Shown in pieces: positions 1 through 8,163 of a stretch of 64,000 bases of DNA (positions are counted from its first letter, which is position 1; each line of letters opens with the position of its first letter). The notes beneath the pieces are model-generated. The model was not told the DNA's origin and ran no database searches. It saw nothing but the letters and a program-made list of their open reading frames with translations. Origin of the DNA: Clostridia bacterium (GTDB lineage: Bacteria > Bacillota > Clostridia > UMGS1883); assembly GCA_017472685.1 (NCBI GenBank), contig JAFUOO010000004.1:94903-158902 (forward strand), written 5' to 3'. Both the position numbers and the translations under genes were made by a program.

Positions 1-938
1 CAATAATGGTTAACGGTGTATATGTTGACTGCTCCCTTTACGGACAGCTTCCCCTTATTGTTGAGGGCAGAACACTTGTGCCTTTACGCAGTGTGTTTGA
101 AGCACTTGGCGCAACAGTAGAGTGGGACAACGACACAAAAACCGTAACAAGCACAAGGGGCGAAACATTTGTATCGCTGCAGGTTGGCTCAAGCACCCTT
201 GTGGTAAACGGTACAGTAAAAGCACTTGATGTTCCCGCACAGATTATGAACGGCAGAACAATGGTGCCCGTGCGTGCCGTTGCCGAAGCTTTTGGCTGCA
301 CAGTTAACTGGGATGGCGCAACACGCACTGTTATCATCACAACAGAGGCAGCCCAGATGCCTGACACAACAGTTCCTGCAGACACTCCCGATAAGGTTGT
401 GGAAAAGGCATACAATGCTCTTGTAGCTTTGAATTTTGAAGAAGCTGCAAAGTATTTTGCTAACGAAGCAATTATGGAAGAATTTGCAGGTGTAACAAAC
501 TATGAAGCTCTCATAGGAAGTTATGAGGAAATGGGTCTTTCCGAAGAACAGGGGGCAATGGTGAACAGCTTTGCCGAAAATGTTATGACATTGATTACAT
601 ACAAAGTTATGGGCTATACTGTGAACGGAAATACCGCAGAAGTTACGGTTGAAATATCTACACCTGATTTCGAAAGTATTGATACAGAAAGTCTGGTAAC
701 AGAAGAAACTGTAAATATCATTTTGTTAAAAGTTGCGTTGGAAAAAGGTTATACTATGGAGGACTTATATTATATGACTGAAGCTGAGCTTGCAGCACTT
801 GAGGGCGATGTGGTTACAGCTACTATAGAATATATTTTTGATACAATGATTGAAGCTGCAAATAATGCAGAAAGATTGACAGAAACAGAAACTGTTACAC
901 TTACCTTAAAAGACGGCAAGTGGCTTATAGTTGAATAA
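1..938 (+). CDS. Copper amine oxidase N-terminal-like domain protein (5' partial)
   Basis: The reading frame is open to the left edge, so the true start and any signal peptide lie outside the window; 310 codons are visible from the first ATG at 6. Residues 1-115 hold two copies of the copper amine oxidase N-terminal-like (stalk) repeat, seen as RTLVPLRSVFEALGATVEWD and a second GRTMVPVRAVAEAFG block. After a short Pro/Thr linker, residues about 125-310 form an acidic alpha/beta region ending in a DGKWLIVE strand, resembling the NTF2-like DUF4878/DUF5105 type. Such proteins in Clostridia are secreted or surface proteins of unknown function; the domain name does not imply oxidase activity. The protein at 57832-59205 has the same repeat module and a similar DGKW C-terminal end. 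A hairpin terminator follows directly. Confidence 0.8.
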   Translation, partial: IMVNGVYVDCSLYGQLPLIVEGRTLVPLRSVFEALGATVEWDNDTKTVTSTRGETFVSLQVGSSTLVVNGTVKALDVPAQIMNGRTMVPVRAVAEAFGCTVNWDGATRTVIITTEAAQMPDTTVPADTPDKVVEKAYNALVALNFEEAAKYFANEAIMEEFAGVTNYEALIGSYEEMGLSEEQGAMVNSFAENVMTLITYKVMGYTVNGNTAEVTVEISTPDFESIDTESLVTEETVNIILLKVALEKGYTMEDLYYMTEAELAALEGDVVTATIEYIFDTMIEAANNAERLTETETVTLTLKDGKWLIVE

Positions 939-943
939 GCTTA

Positions 944-972
944 AAACAAGAGGCGCAAGCCTCTTGTTTTTT
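944..972 (+). terminator. Rho-independent terminator
   Basis: An 11-bp stem (944-954 with 959-969), GCAA loop and a following T-run lie 6 bases after the stop of the copper-amine-oxidase-like gene. Confidence 0.85.
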
Positions 973-1000
973 TGTGTGTATGATGATAGAATTATCATAG

Positions 1001-1045
1001 CCTTCCCCTTGAGGGGAAGGGGGACCGCTTGCGGTGGATGAGGTG
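1001..1045 (+). repeat. Intergenic two-hairpin repeat (fragment)
   Basis: Two adjacent perfect hairpins, CCTTCCCC-TTGA-GGGGAAGG (1001-1020) and ACCGC-TT-GCGGT (1024-1035), are followed by GGATGAGGTG. This pattern resembles short dispersed repeats common between genes in gut Clostridia (recalled knowledge). Its last bases form the only good ribosome-binding site for the downstream nnr gene. Confidence 0.55.
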
Positions 1046-1053
1046 TGATTAAA

Positions 1054-2508
1054 ATGCAACAGGTAGTCAGTGTAAAGGTAATGCGCGAAAGCGACGAGGC
1101 TACAATTAAATACAAAACAGACAGTAAAACCCTTATGAAAAGGGCAGGGGAGGCAGTTTACGGTGCACACACCTGGCAGGGCAAAACTGCCATTGTGTGC
1201 GGCACGGGTAACAACGCAGGGGACGGCTATGTTTTAGCAACCCTCTTAGGAGACAAATGCCACCTCTTTTTGTTGTGTGACAAATTTTCTCTTGAGGGAC
1301 GTTATTATTTTGACGAGTGCGTGAAAATGGGCGTTACATACTCTTTTATCAATGATGATACCGACTTTTCCTCCTTTGATACCATAGTTGACTGCATTTT
1401 CGGTACGGGCTTCCGTGGTGAGGTAACAGGCACTGCAAAAATGGTTATTGACAAAATAAACCGGAGCGGAAAGTTTGTTATCAGCTGCGACATTCCCTCG
1501 GGCTTAAACGGCGATACGGGGCTCGGCTACAGCGTTGTAAGCGATTTAACCGTGTCCATAGGCACAATAAAAACAGGGCTTATTTTAAATTCAGCCAAGG
1601 ACAATATCAAAAAGCTTATAAATTGCCCCATCGGCATTGACATTGTGGGTGATAGCTATTACATGCTCGATAAATCGGATTTTATCGGCGCAATCCCCGA
1701 GCGGAAAAATCATAGCCACAAGGGCACCTACGGCTACACAGCCCTTTGGGGCGGCTCGGTGGAATACTCCGGTGCGGTAAAGCTTGCCAACTTAAGCTTA
1801 TCCTCCCTTAAGGCAGGCTGCGGCGTTAATAAGCTCATTGTAAATGAAAGTGTTGCACCCTTTGTTGCGCCTTATCTGTTGGAAAGCACCCTTTTTAAAA
1901 TGCCCTCGGGCTTTCATAAGGACAAAATCGACGAGGCATTAAGTGGCGTAAAATGCCTTGCAATAGGCATGGGCTGGGGCAAAAGCGAGGACTATGAGCA
2001 TATTCTTTCCTACATTCTTGAAAATTACAGCATCAACCTTATCATAGATGCTGACGGGCTTAACAGTTTAAGCCGCATGGACATGAGTATTTTAAAGCGC
2101 ACAAAATGCACCGTGTGTTTAACGCCCCATGTTAAGGAATTTTCCCGCCTTGCAAAGTGTGACATGAGCGAGGCTACCTTTGAAAAAGCAAAGGAATTTG
2201 CAAAGGAGTATGGCGTTATTGTGCTTTTAAAGGGCACTGCAACCGCCGTTACCGACGGGGAGAATGTTTACTTTATAACAAACGGTGCGCCCGGCATGGC
2301 AACCGCAGGCAGCGGCGATGTACTTAGTGGCGTTCTCTGCGGTTTAGGCGGCTATCTGCCACTTGACATTAAAACCGTTAGCCTTGGTGCGTTCATAGCC
2401 GCCCGTGCAGGTGAACTGGCACAGAGCGAAACAAACGCTGTGAGCATGACTTCAAGCGACACTGTGAGAAATATAGGCAAAGCAATAGGAGAAATTTATG
2501 GCTATTAA
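1054..2508 (+). CDS. nnr: Bifunctional NAD(P)H-hydrate epimerase / ADP-dependent NAD(P)H-hydrate dehydratase
   Basis: Repairs hydrated NAD(P)H (NADHX/NADPHX): the N-terminal YjeF_N domain (about 1-205) epimerises R and S forms, and the C-terminal ribokinase-like domain (about 215-484) dehydrates the S form using ADP. Visible motifs are GTGNNAGDGYVLA and DIPSGLNGDTG in the epimerase half, and HKGTYGY, TPHVKEFSRL and the anion-hole motif GMATAGSGDVLSG in the dehydratase half. Length (484 aa) fits the fused form. The frame is open from a GTG at 1045, but that codon overlaps the GATGAGGTG ribosome-binding site, so ATG 1054 is preferred. The end overlaps the MATE gene by 11 bases, suggesting translational coupling. 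Confidence 0.93.
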   Translation: MQQVVSVKVMRESDEATIKYKTDSKTLMKRAGEAVYGAHTWQGKTAIVCGTGNNAGDGYVLATLLGDKCHLFLLCDKFSLEGRYYFDECVKMGVTYSFINDDTDFSSFDTIVDCIFGTGFRGEVTGTAKMVIDKINRSGKFVISCDIPSGLNGDTGLGYSVVSDLTVSIGTIKTGLILNSAKDNIKKLINCPIGIDIVGDSYYMLDKSDFIGAIPERKNHSHKGTYGYTALWGGSVEYSGAVKLANLSLSSLKAGCGVNKLIVNESVAPFVAPYLLESTLFKMPSGFHKDKIDEALSGVKCLAIGMGWGKSEDYEHILSYILENYSINLIIDADGLNSLSRMDMSILKRTKCTVCLTPHVKEFSRLAKCDMSEATFEKAKEFAKEYGVIVLLKGTATAVTDGENVYFITNGAPGMATAGSGDVLSGVLCGLGGYLPLDIKTVSLGAFIAARAGELAQSETNAVSMTSSDTVRNIGKAIGEIYGY

Positions 2509-3829
2509 ATTATCGGACCATTTTACCCTGAGGAGGCTTTTAAAGTTTGTTTTCCCCAGTATTGTAATGATGGTGTTCACATCAATATACGGCGTTGTGG
2601 ATGGGCTTTTTGTGTCAAACTATGCAGGCAAGGATGCCTTCACGGCGGTTAATCTTATCTATCCGTTCATAATGGTTTTAGGTGCCGTTGGCTTTATGAT
2701 AGGCACGGGCGGTACGGCAATTGTGGCAAAAACCTTAGGCGAGGGCGAAGGGAGACTGGCAAACAGGTACTTTTCCTTTCTCGTTTATGTAACAATTGTT
2801 TTTGGTGCAGCCACTGCAATAGCAGGCATTGTGCTACTCCGCCCCATGGCACAGCTTTTGGGTGCCGAGGGCGTTATGGTTGACTACTGCGTAACCTACG
2901 GCAGAATAATACTTTGTGCGCTTCCGTTTTTCATGCTGCAGAACATTTTCCAGAGCTTTTTTGTCAGCGCGGAAAAGCCTCAGCTTGGGCTTTTTGTAAC
3001 GGTTATGGCAGGGCTTACAAACATTGTGCTCGACTATGTGCTTGTGGGGGTAATCCCACTGGGGCTTGTGGGTGCGGCAGTTGCAACTGCCATAAGCCAG
3101 ACGGTGGGCGGCTTAGTGCCCTTTTTGTACTTTGCCTTCCCCAACAGCAGCGTGCTCAGGCTCACAAAAACTAAAATATATCCCGCTGTGCTTTTAAAAA
3201 CCTGCTCAAACGGCATGAGCGAGCTTCTTGGCAACATATCCATGAGCCTTGTCAGCATGCTTTATAACTTCAAGCTCATTGAGGTGGCAGGCAATGACGG
3301 CGTTGCGGCATATGGCGTTATTATGTATCTGCAGTTCATTTTTGTGTCAATTTTCATTGGCTATGCAATAGGCAGCGCGCCTATCATAAGCTACAATTAC
3401 GGCGCAGGCAACGAAAGAGAATTAAAAGGTGTGTTCAGAAAAAGCCTCATTCTCATGGTGGGAACAGGCGTTGCTATGGCACTTGCATCCTTTTTACTCT
3501 CAAATCCCTTGTCAAAGGTTTTTGTGGGCTACGACGAGAAGCTTTTCACCATGACAGTGCGGGGCTTCAAGCTTTTTTCCGTGGCGTTTTTAGCCTGCGG
3601 TGTAAACATTTTTGCATCAAGCTTCTTTACGGCGCTCAATAATGGGCTGGTGTCGGCAATATTGAGCGTTTTACGAACGGTTGTTTTTCAGGTTATCTTT
3701 GTTCTGGCGTTGCCACTCCTCTGGGGGCTGGACGGCATATGGTTTTCAAGCCCCATGACAGAAATTGTGAGCGTGGTTGTTTCGGTCGTGTTCTTTATGG
3801 CGCTGAAAAATAAATATAAATACGCATAA
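2498..3829 (+). CDS. MATE family efflux transporter
   Basis: A 443-aa polytopic membrane protein with about twelve hydrophobic segments in two related halves, the usual size for MATE exporters, which expel drugs or metabolites using Na+ or H+ gradients. The N-terminus shows the family pattern: a LKFVFPSIVMMVFTSIYGVVDG helix region (shortened here) followed by SNYAGKDAFTAVNLIYP, and a Gly-rich GTGGTAIVAKTLGEG segment. The ATG overlaps the last 11 bases of nnr, so the two are one operon; no functional link to NAD(P)H repair is evident. A strong terminator follows. The substrate cannot be predicted. Confidence 0.93.
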   Translation: MAIKLSDHFTLRRLLKFVFPSIVMMVFTSIYGVVDGLFVSNYAGKDAFTAVNLIYPFIMVLGAVGFMIGTGGTAIVAKTLGEGEGRLANRYFSFLVYVTIVFGAATAIAGIVLLRPMAQLLGAEGVMVDYCVTYGRIILCALPFFMLQNIFQSFFVSAEKPQLGLFVTVMAGLTNIVLDYVLVGVIPLGLVGAAVATAISQTVGGLVPFLYFAFPNSSVLRLTKTKIYPAVLLKTCSNGMSELLGNISMSLVSMLYNFKLIEVAGNDGVAAYGVIMYLQFIFVSIFIGYAIGSAPIISYNYGAGNERELKGVFRKSLILMVGTGVAMALASFLLSNPLSKVFVGYDEKLFTMTVRGFKLFSVAFLACGVNIFASSFFTALNNGLVSAILSVLRTVVFQVIFVLALPLLWGLDGIWFSSPMTEIVSVVVSVVFFMALKNKYKYA

Positions 3830-3830
3830 A

Positions 3831-3858
3831 AACGTGTCGCATAAGCGACACGTTTTTT
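3831..3858 (+). terminator. Rho-independent terminator
   Basis: A perfect 10-bp stem (AACGTGTCGC with GCGACACGTT), ATAA loop and T-run begin directly after the MATE stop codon. Confidence 0.9.
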
Positions 3859-3912
3859 GTTGGGATGAAATGACACCTCACATTGTGTTATGGTTTAAAC
3901 GGAGGTGATAAA

Positions 3913-4239
3913 ATGTTTTTTACTGAAAATAACGATATTACAATAACAAAAGGGGACAGCAGGAAAATTAATCTTAAATTTCATAATAAGGACGGAAGCG
4001 AATATGTTCCCACACAAGCAGATGCTGTTATTTTTTCTGTAAAAAAGAATAGGGAGAGTTTTTCCGGCATTGTATCAGAAAAAAGAGGCTGCGAAATTGT
4101 TTTTACGGCATCGGAAACCGAAAAAATTCCTTCCGGAGAATATGTGTACGATGTTAACATCCAAAGAAGCACAGGCGAAAGACTTACCGTAATTGAAGGA
4201 AAATTTATTGTGAGAAAGGCGGTACATAATTTTGAATGA
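3913..4239 (+). CDS. Phage baseplate/tail accessory-like protein (BppU N-terminal-like)
   Basis: A 108-aa protein whose ATG is placed 7 bases after a clear GGAGG (3901-3905). The frame is open further upstream to 3883 but without a better start. It is a predicted all-beta domain beginning ITITKGDSRKINLKFHNKDG and containing VIFSVKKN, a pattern seen in N-terminal domains of BppU-like baseplate proteins and in small proteins next to tail-fibre genes of Clostridia prophages (family recollection, not checked). It overlaps the next gene by 8 bases, so the two are co-translated. No other phage structural genes are present, so this is an isolated pair. Confidence 0.5.
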   Translation: MFFTENNDITITKGDSRKINLKFHNKDGSEYVPTQADAVIFSVKKNRESFSGIVSEKRGCEIVFTASETEKIPSGEYVYDVNIQRSTGERLTVIEGKFIVRKAVHNFE

Positions 4240-5875
4240 AATAACAGGATATATTGAAGTGCCCTTCCATGGTGAAAACGGTGCAAGCGCATATGACATT
4301 GCCGTGAAATACGGATACGAGGGCACGGAAGAGGAATGGGTCAATTCCTTGGGGTTTATTCCGAACGGCAGTATAGGCACGGAAAAGTTCAACGAGGACG
4401 TTTTCAAGGAGTTCGACAAAAAGGAAAGCCTGGAAAACAAGGGGCAGCCCTCGGGTTATGCTCCACTTAACGAAGAAGGAAAGGTGCCCGAGCGATACAT
4501 TCCAGGAAGAGACGTGGAAGTTCCCGACATTGTGACAGAACAGGGATTTTATTTTCTTTCCACCAGTAAATCCGGATCAGCTGCATTTTCGGTTACAAAT
4601 GCAATATTTTTAGGTCAGGGTGACCGAATGAACTGGTGGACTAATACGAGCATAACAAATTCCACGCAGGTTCCTGCGCTTGTAAAGCTGGCAAGTGCTT
4701 CCGCAGAAAAGCCATCGGAGCTATTGGTGGAAGGTATTGCAGGTTACTGTAGCTATGAATATGTTGCGCCCAATGATATGTATGTGGCGTTTTCAATAAA
4801 GAATGCAGATGGTTACAAATGTGAGATTGAACGCGTGCCTGCTTATAAAAAGCAGATAGAAAAGGTTTATCCCACTATTGTGTCGGAAGAAACAGGGATC
4901 GAATACGGCAAAGGATATATAGTGGCATCATCGGGTGCGATTGCGAACACCACCTCCGAAGCATCAAAGTGCACAAGCCTCATAAAGCTTAAAAGGGGAG
5001 AAAGCATTTTCTTTTACAGTAAGGGCTATCAGTCGGGTACGGTGGCGGTTTTATACGAATATGATAAGAACGATATTCCTCTCCGTGCAGTAATCACGCC
5101 TGCTGACAATACCCGTAAACCGTTTACGTATACGGAGCTTAAGAGCGAGGGCTATTACAGAGCTTCGTGCTATACCATGCAAGAGGAATTCAAGGTGGAA
5201 AAATGTGCTTGTGCAATAAATATGCTCGAAGCGTATGCCAACACACAGGCGGCTGACCACGAGCACTACAGCCTGCTTTTTGAAAAGGCAATCTTTATAG
5301 GGGACAGTATTACAAAGGGTGTTCTGGGTACTACAGGCTGTACAAACCCAAAAATATCATACCCTTATTATATAGGCAAAATGACAGGCTGGGAAATTAC
5401 AAATGCGGGGCACCCATCATATACAACACAGCAGTTCTGGGAAAACGATTTAAAAACTCTTGACTTTACCGACAAGGATATATGCTTCATATATCTTGGA
5501 CAAAACGGCGGGTTTACAGACGGCACCGAAGCGGATGTTCAGGCTGTGGCGTATTGTAATATAATAGAATACATAAAAGAGCAAAACCCCGACATTCACA
5601 TATTTATGCTTATGGGCGGAGGCAAGAGTGCAACTGTTGTGCTTCCCATGATAGCAGAAAAATATGATTTGCCCTGTCTTGACATATACAGAAATCAGTA
5701 TTATACAATACTGAAAAACATAGACTATCATCCCTACAAGGAGGACGGCGAAACAAGAGACCTTGTTCATCTTGGCAGAGTAGGGTACCTTGAATTGGCA
5801 AAGTCAGTTCTCAATATGACCTTTGATTATATCAACGAAAACAAGGCGGATTTTGAATACCCGTACCCCAATTAA
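4232..5875 (+). CDS. Tail-fibre-like N-terminus fused to an SGNH/GDSL hydrolase
   Basis: A 547-aa protein using TTG at 4232, the only plausible start, preceded by AAGGCGG and overlapping the upstream stop. The N-terminus (about 8-90) has the phage tail-fibre signature HGENGASAYDIAVKYG...EEEWVNSLG and then GYAPLNEEGKVPERYIPG. The middle part (about 95-340) is a beta-rich region with no clear family. Residues about 350-540 are an SGNH esterase: block I GDSI with Ser359, a GQNGG block with Asn, and DLVH with Asp510 and His513. The enzyme probably deacylates a surface or gut glycan. There is no signal peptide, which fits a virion-type protein rather than a secreted esterase. A terminator follows. 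Confidence 0.75.
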   Translation: MNEITGYIEVPFHGENGASAYDIAVKYGYEGTEEEWVNSLGFIPNGSIGTEKFNEDVFKEFDKKESLENKGQPSGYAPLNEEGKVPERYIPGRDVEVPDIVTEQGFYFLSTSKSGSAAFSVTNAIFLGQGDRMNWWTNTSITNSTQVPALVKLASASAEKPSELLVEGIAGYCSYEYVAPNDMYVAFSIKNADGYKCEIERVPAYKKQIEKVYPTIVSEETGIEYGKGYIVASSGAIANTTSEASKCTSLIKLKRGESIFFYSKGYQSGTVAVLYEYDKNDIPLRAVITPADNTRKPFTYTELKSEGYYRASCYTMQEEFKVEKCACAINMLEAYANTQAADHEHYSLLFEKAIFIGDSITKGVLGTTGCTNPKISYPYYIGKMTGWEITNAGHPSYTTQQFWENDLKTLDFTDKDICFIYLGQNGGFTDGTEADVQAVAYCNIIEYIKEQNPDIHIFMLMGGGKSATVVLPMIAEKYDLPCLDIYRNQYYTILKNIDYHPYKEDGETRDLVHLGRVGYLELAKSVLNMTFDYINENKADFEYPYPN

Positions 5876-5915
5876 AAACAAAGCGGTAAGCTGAAAGGCT
5901 TACCGTTTTGTTTTA
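5876..5915 (+). terminator. Rho-independent terminator
   Basis: An 8-bp core stem CGGTAAGC/GCTTACCG, extended by an A-rich and T-rich flank, follows the SGNH gene stop codon. Confidence 0.8.
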
Positions 5916-5983
5916 AAAAGATGGTATATATGTGCAAAAAGTGCATATAATTAAAACGAAAATAAAAATTTTCAAAAAAAGTC

Positions 5984-6012
5984 TTTACAAACTCAAAATT
6001 TTGTGCTATATT
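5984..6012 (+). promoter_or_regulatory. Promoter of the initiator tRNA gene
   Basis: TTTACA (5984-5989), a 17-base spacer and TATATT (6007-6012) lie about 30 bases before the mature tRNA 5' end. Confidence 0.75.
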
Positions 6013-6042
6013 AATATAGCTGACAGCGAAACAGTTAAATAT

Positions 6043-6121
<79 letters not shown>

Positions 6122-6126
6122 GAAAT

Positions 6127-6158
6127 AATCCCACAAACATCGTGTTTGTGGGATTTTC
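6127..6158 (+). terminator. Element-supplied terminator for the tRNA
   Basis: A 13-bp stem (6127-6139 with 6143-6155), TCG loop and TTTTCT run sit 6 bases after the CCA. It replaces the host terminator now displaced to 13654-13689. Confidence 0.85.
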
Positions 6159-6582
6159 TCTGTCTTTGGGGCATAGATTCTGATTGCAAAATAGTGCAAT
6201 CTAATGCAATATAATTAAATCTATTTCGCCGTCATTTGGGCGTCACAAGCCTATTTTTGCCCTTTTTGTGGTCGTCAAGGTCGTCGCCGACGAAAGAAGC
6301 CTCAAATAAAATTTCGTAATACCCTATCAAAAATCGGGAATTCCCAAAACCCAAAAGCACCTATCGGGAACTTCTACCATCCAAAAATGCAGGTAGCAAA
6401 AGAAACCTTGCCAGAATTCCCCAATCCCCACCCAAGAAACATACAGATACCTATATTCCTGCTGACCACTATTCTTGACTATCTGGAATATGCCCAAAGT
6501 TCATCCATTGGCTTACCGCCTTTGTTATGAGCTTTTTTTATTGTCTATTACCTTGCTGTGACGGCGAAAAGACGGCGAGCAA
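6159..6582. other. Non-coding left end of the element
   Basis: No credible gene is seen. The stretch holds short repeats of the kind bound by tyrosine integrases: AATTCCCC (6415-6422) and AATCCCC (6423-6429), the inverse of the GGGGATT copies near the right end, plus a CGGGAATTCCC palindrome near 6336 and GACGGCGA/GTCGTC-type motifs. Arm-type integrase/excisionase sites are the likely role, by analogy with Tn916-like and lambda-like systems; this is inferred. Confidence 0.45.
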
Positions 6583-6618
6583 CAAAAAATACCATTCCCT
6601 TGTGTTAGAGAATGGTAT
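6583..6618 (-). terminator. Terminator of the integrase operon
   Basis: A 9-bp stem ATACCATTC/GAATGGTAT (6589-6597 with 6610-6618). On the minus strand it is followed by a T-run (plus-strand A-run 6583-6588), about 80 bases after the integrase stop. Confidence 0.75.
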
Positions 6619-6699
6619 GTGTTTTCGTATTGATTATAGTTTTATTAGTCTTGTTTCATATTCAGTAAGTAATCAGTAGTGAGGTCATAATTGTATGGA

Positions 6700-7857
6700 T
6701 TAGCTTATCTGTCTGCTATCTCCAAGGATTTTTGCATCCATTTTATCGCCAGCCTCTTTATTCATACTGGGCAGGGCGTGAGCATAGATGTTCATAGTTG
6801 TACTTATGTCTGCATGACCAAGTCTTGTTTGTATTATTTTAGGACTTATACCTGCACCAAGCATTGCTGTTGCACAAGTATGTCTTAAGTCATGCAGTCT
6901 TATTTTTTTGAGATTGTTTGCTTCACAGAAACGCTCCCACTTCTGGGTGATTGAGTCAGGACTGAAGGCTTTGCCATTCTTTTGGCATATTACGCAGTTA
7001 CTGTCTACGAAATTCCAACCCATAGCCATCTTCTTTTCAAGGTAGCGTTTATGTTCTTGCTTTAACAGGCGTAATAAGTTTTCGCCTATGCTTATGTCAC
7101 GAATGCCTGATTGTGTTTTTGGAGCTTTTGTTTTCTTTGCACCTTTTACATTGACTTTGCTTTTGTTGATATGGATGATACCATTATCTAAGTCAATATC
7201 AGACCATTGTAATGCCACAATCTCACCTCTGCGAAAGCCTACGGATATTATGAGGGTAATTAGAAGATACATATCCGTACCTTCTGCTACCTTTAATACC
7301 TTTGCAATTTCAGCATCATCATAGACTTCTGCTTTGTATTTTACGGCTTTTGGAAGTTCCACACCCAAGCAAGGATTTTTGGGAATCATGTTGAGGATAA
7401 CTGCCTTATCCAATGCCGCTTTGAGGTTTAGGAAAATGTTCTTAACCGACTTAGGAGCAAGGTTTTCAGCAGTAGATAATGTATTAACCCATTGCTGAAT
7501 TGCAGATGTCTGTAAGCTTTTTAAGGGCGTATTGCCAAGGTATGGAATAAGCTTGTTCTTGATGCGTTCTTCATAGCCTGCTCTTGTGGTGTCTTCTATG
7601 TTAGGCAGATATAATTTGAGCCATTCAAGCATCCAGTCACCAAGCTTCATTGCTGACGGCTTAATGACGGCTCCGTTATTGAGAAGTTCATTTTTCATTC
7701 TGTCAAGCTTAGCTTCAGCCTCTTTTTTAGTGCCATTGACTGTTTTATAAATCCTTTGTCTTTTGCCTGTGATGGGGTCACGGTCGGTTTCTAATACTAT
7801 TTGGTAGGAAACTACCTTACTTTTAGTTTGTCTTTTGCGAATGTAACCTGTAGCCAT
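6700..7857 (-). CDS. int: Tyrosine-type site-specific integrase
   Basis: Catalyses integration and excision between the tRNA attachment core and the element circle. The 385-aa protein has an N-terminal arm-binding AP2-like domain (GYIRKRQTKSKVVSYQIVLE and onwards, residues 1-60), a SAM-like core-binding domain (about 75-170) and a C-terminal catalytic domain with Arg209 (GFRRGE), a central Lys, His322 and Arg325 (HDLRH), His348 (GHAD) and nucleophile Tyr358 (IYAHA). The set is complete, so the enzyme should be active. The frame is open to 7902, but the ATG at 7857 has AAGGAGG 8-10 bases upstream and is chosen. It lies last in a minus-strand operon after the ATPase and excisionase genes, nearest to attL, as usual for tRNA-targeted elements. 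Confidence 0.95.
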   Translation of the reverse strand: MATGYIRKRQTKSKVVSYQIVLETDRDPITGKRQRIYKTVNGTKKEAEAKLDRMKNELLNNGAVIKPSAMKLGDWMLEWLKLYLPNIEDTTRAGYEERIKNKLIPYLGNTPLKSLQTSAIQQWVNTLSTAENLAPKSVKNIFLNLKAALDKAVILNMIPKNPCLGVELPKAVKYKAEVYDDAEIAKVLKVAEGTDMYLLITLIISVGFRRGEIVALQWSDIDLDNGIIHINKSKVNVKGAKKTKAPKTQSGIRDISIGENLLRLLKQEHKRYLEKKMAMGWNFVDSNCVICQKNGKAFSPDSITQKWERFCEANNLKKIRLHDLRHTCATAMLGAGISPKIIQTRLGHADISTTMNIYAHALPSMNKEAGDKMDAKILGDSRQIS

Positions 7858-7962
7858 TGTTAATGCCTCCTTGTGTGCTTTTGAATTATTATATATAACC
7901 ATACTTTTTTGAAATACACATTCGGAAGTTTGATACTATCGTTTCCTTTGATTTTAGGGATG

Positions 7963-8163
7963 TTAGTTAGTGTAGACTATTTGCTTACCCTTCTTTTGGA
8001 TGTAAGCGTTGAATTTTTCTTCTGATACTCTGTATTGGTTGCCTATCTTGATGTAGTCGATACCACTGTATTTAATGAATGCCAGAGCCGTTGGGTACGA
8101 AACCTTTAAAAGCTTGGATATTGTTTTTGGAGTCAGAAACGATTGGGAACTGTTGTTGGACAT
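7963..8163 (-). CDS. Excisionase-like helix-turn-helix protein
   Basis: A 66-aa basic protein with a MerR/Xis-type winged-helix motif: LTPKTISKLLKVSYPTALAF followed by GIDYIKIGNQYRVSEEKFNA, the helix-turn-helix plus wing pattern of small excisionases. Its place directly upstream of int supports a role in excision (recombination directionality) and perhaps in repression. The start at 8163 is chosen because AAGGAG lies 9 bases upstream; a second ATG at 8184 is possible. Its first 92 bases overlap the 3' end of the DUF927 ATPase gene in another frame. Confidence 0.75.
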   Translation of the reverse strand: MSNNSSQSFLTPKTISKLLKVSYPTALAFIKYSGIDYIKIGNQYRVSEEKFNAYIQKKGKQIVYTN

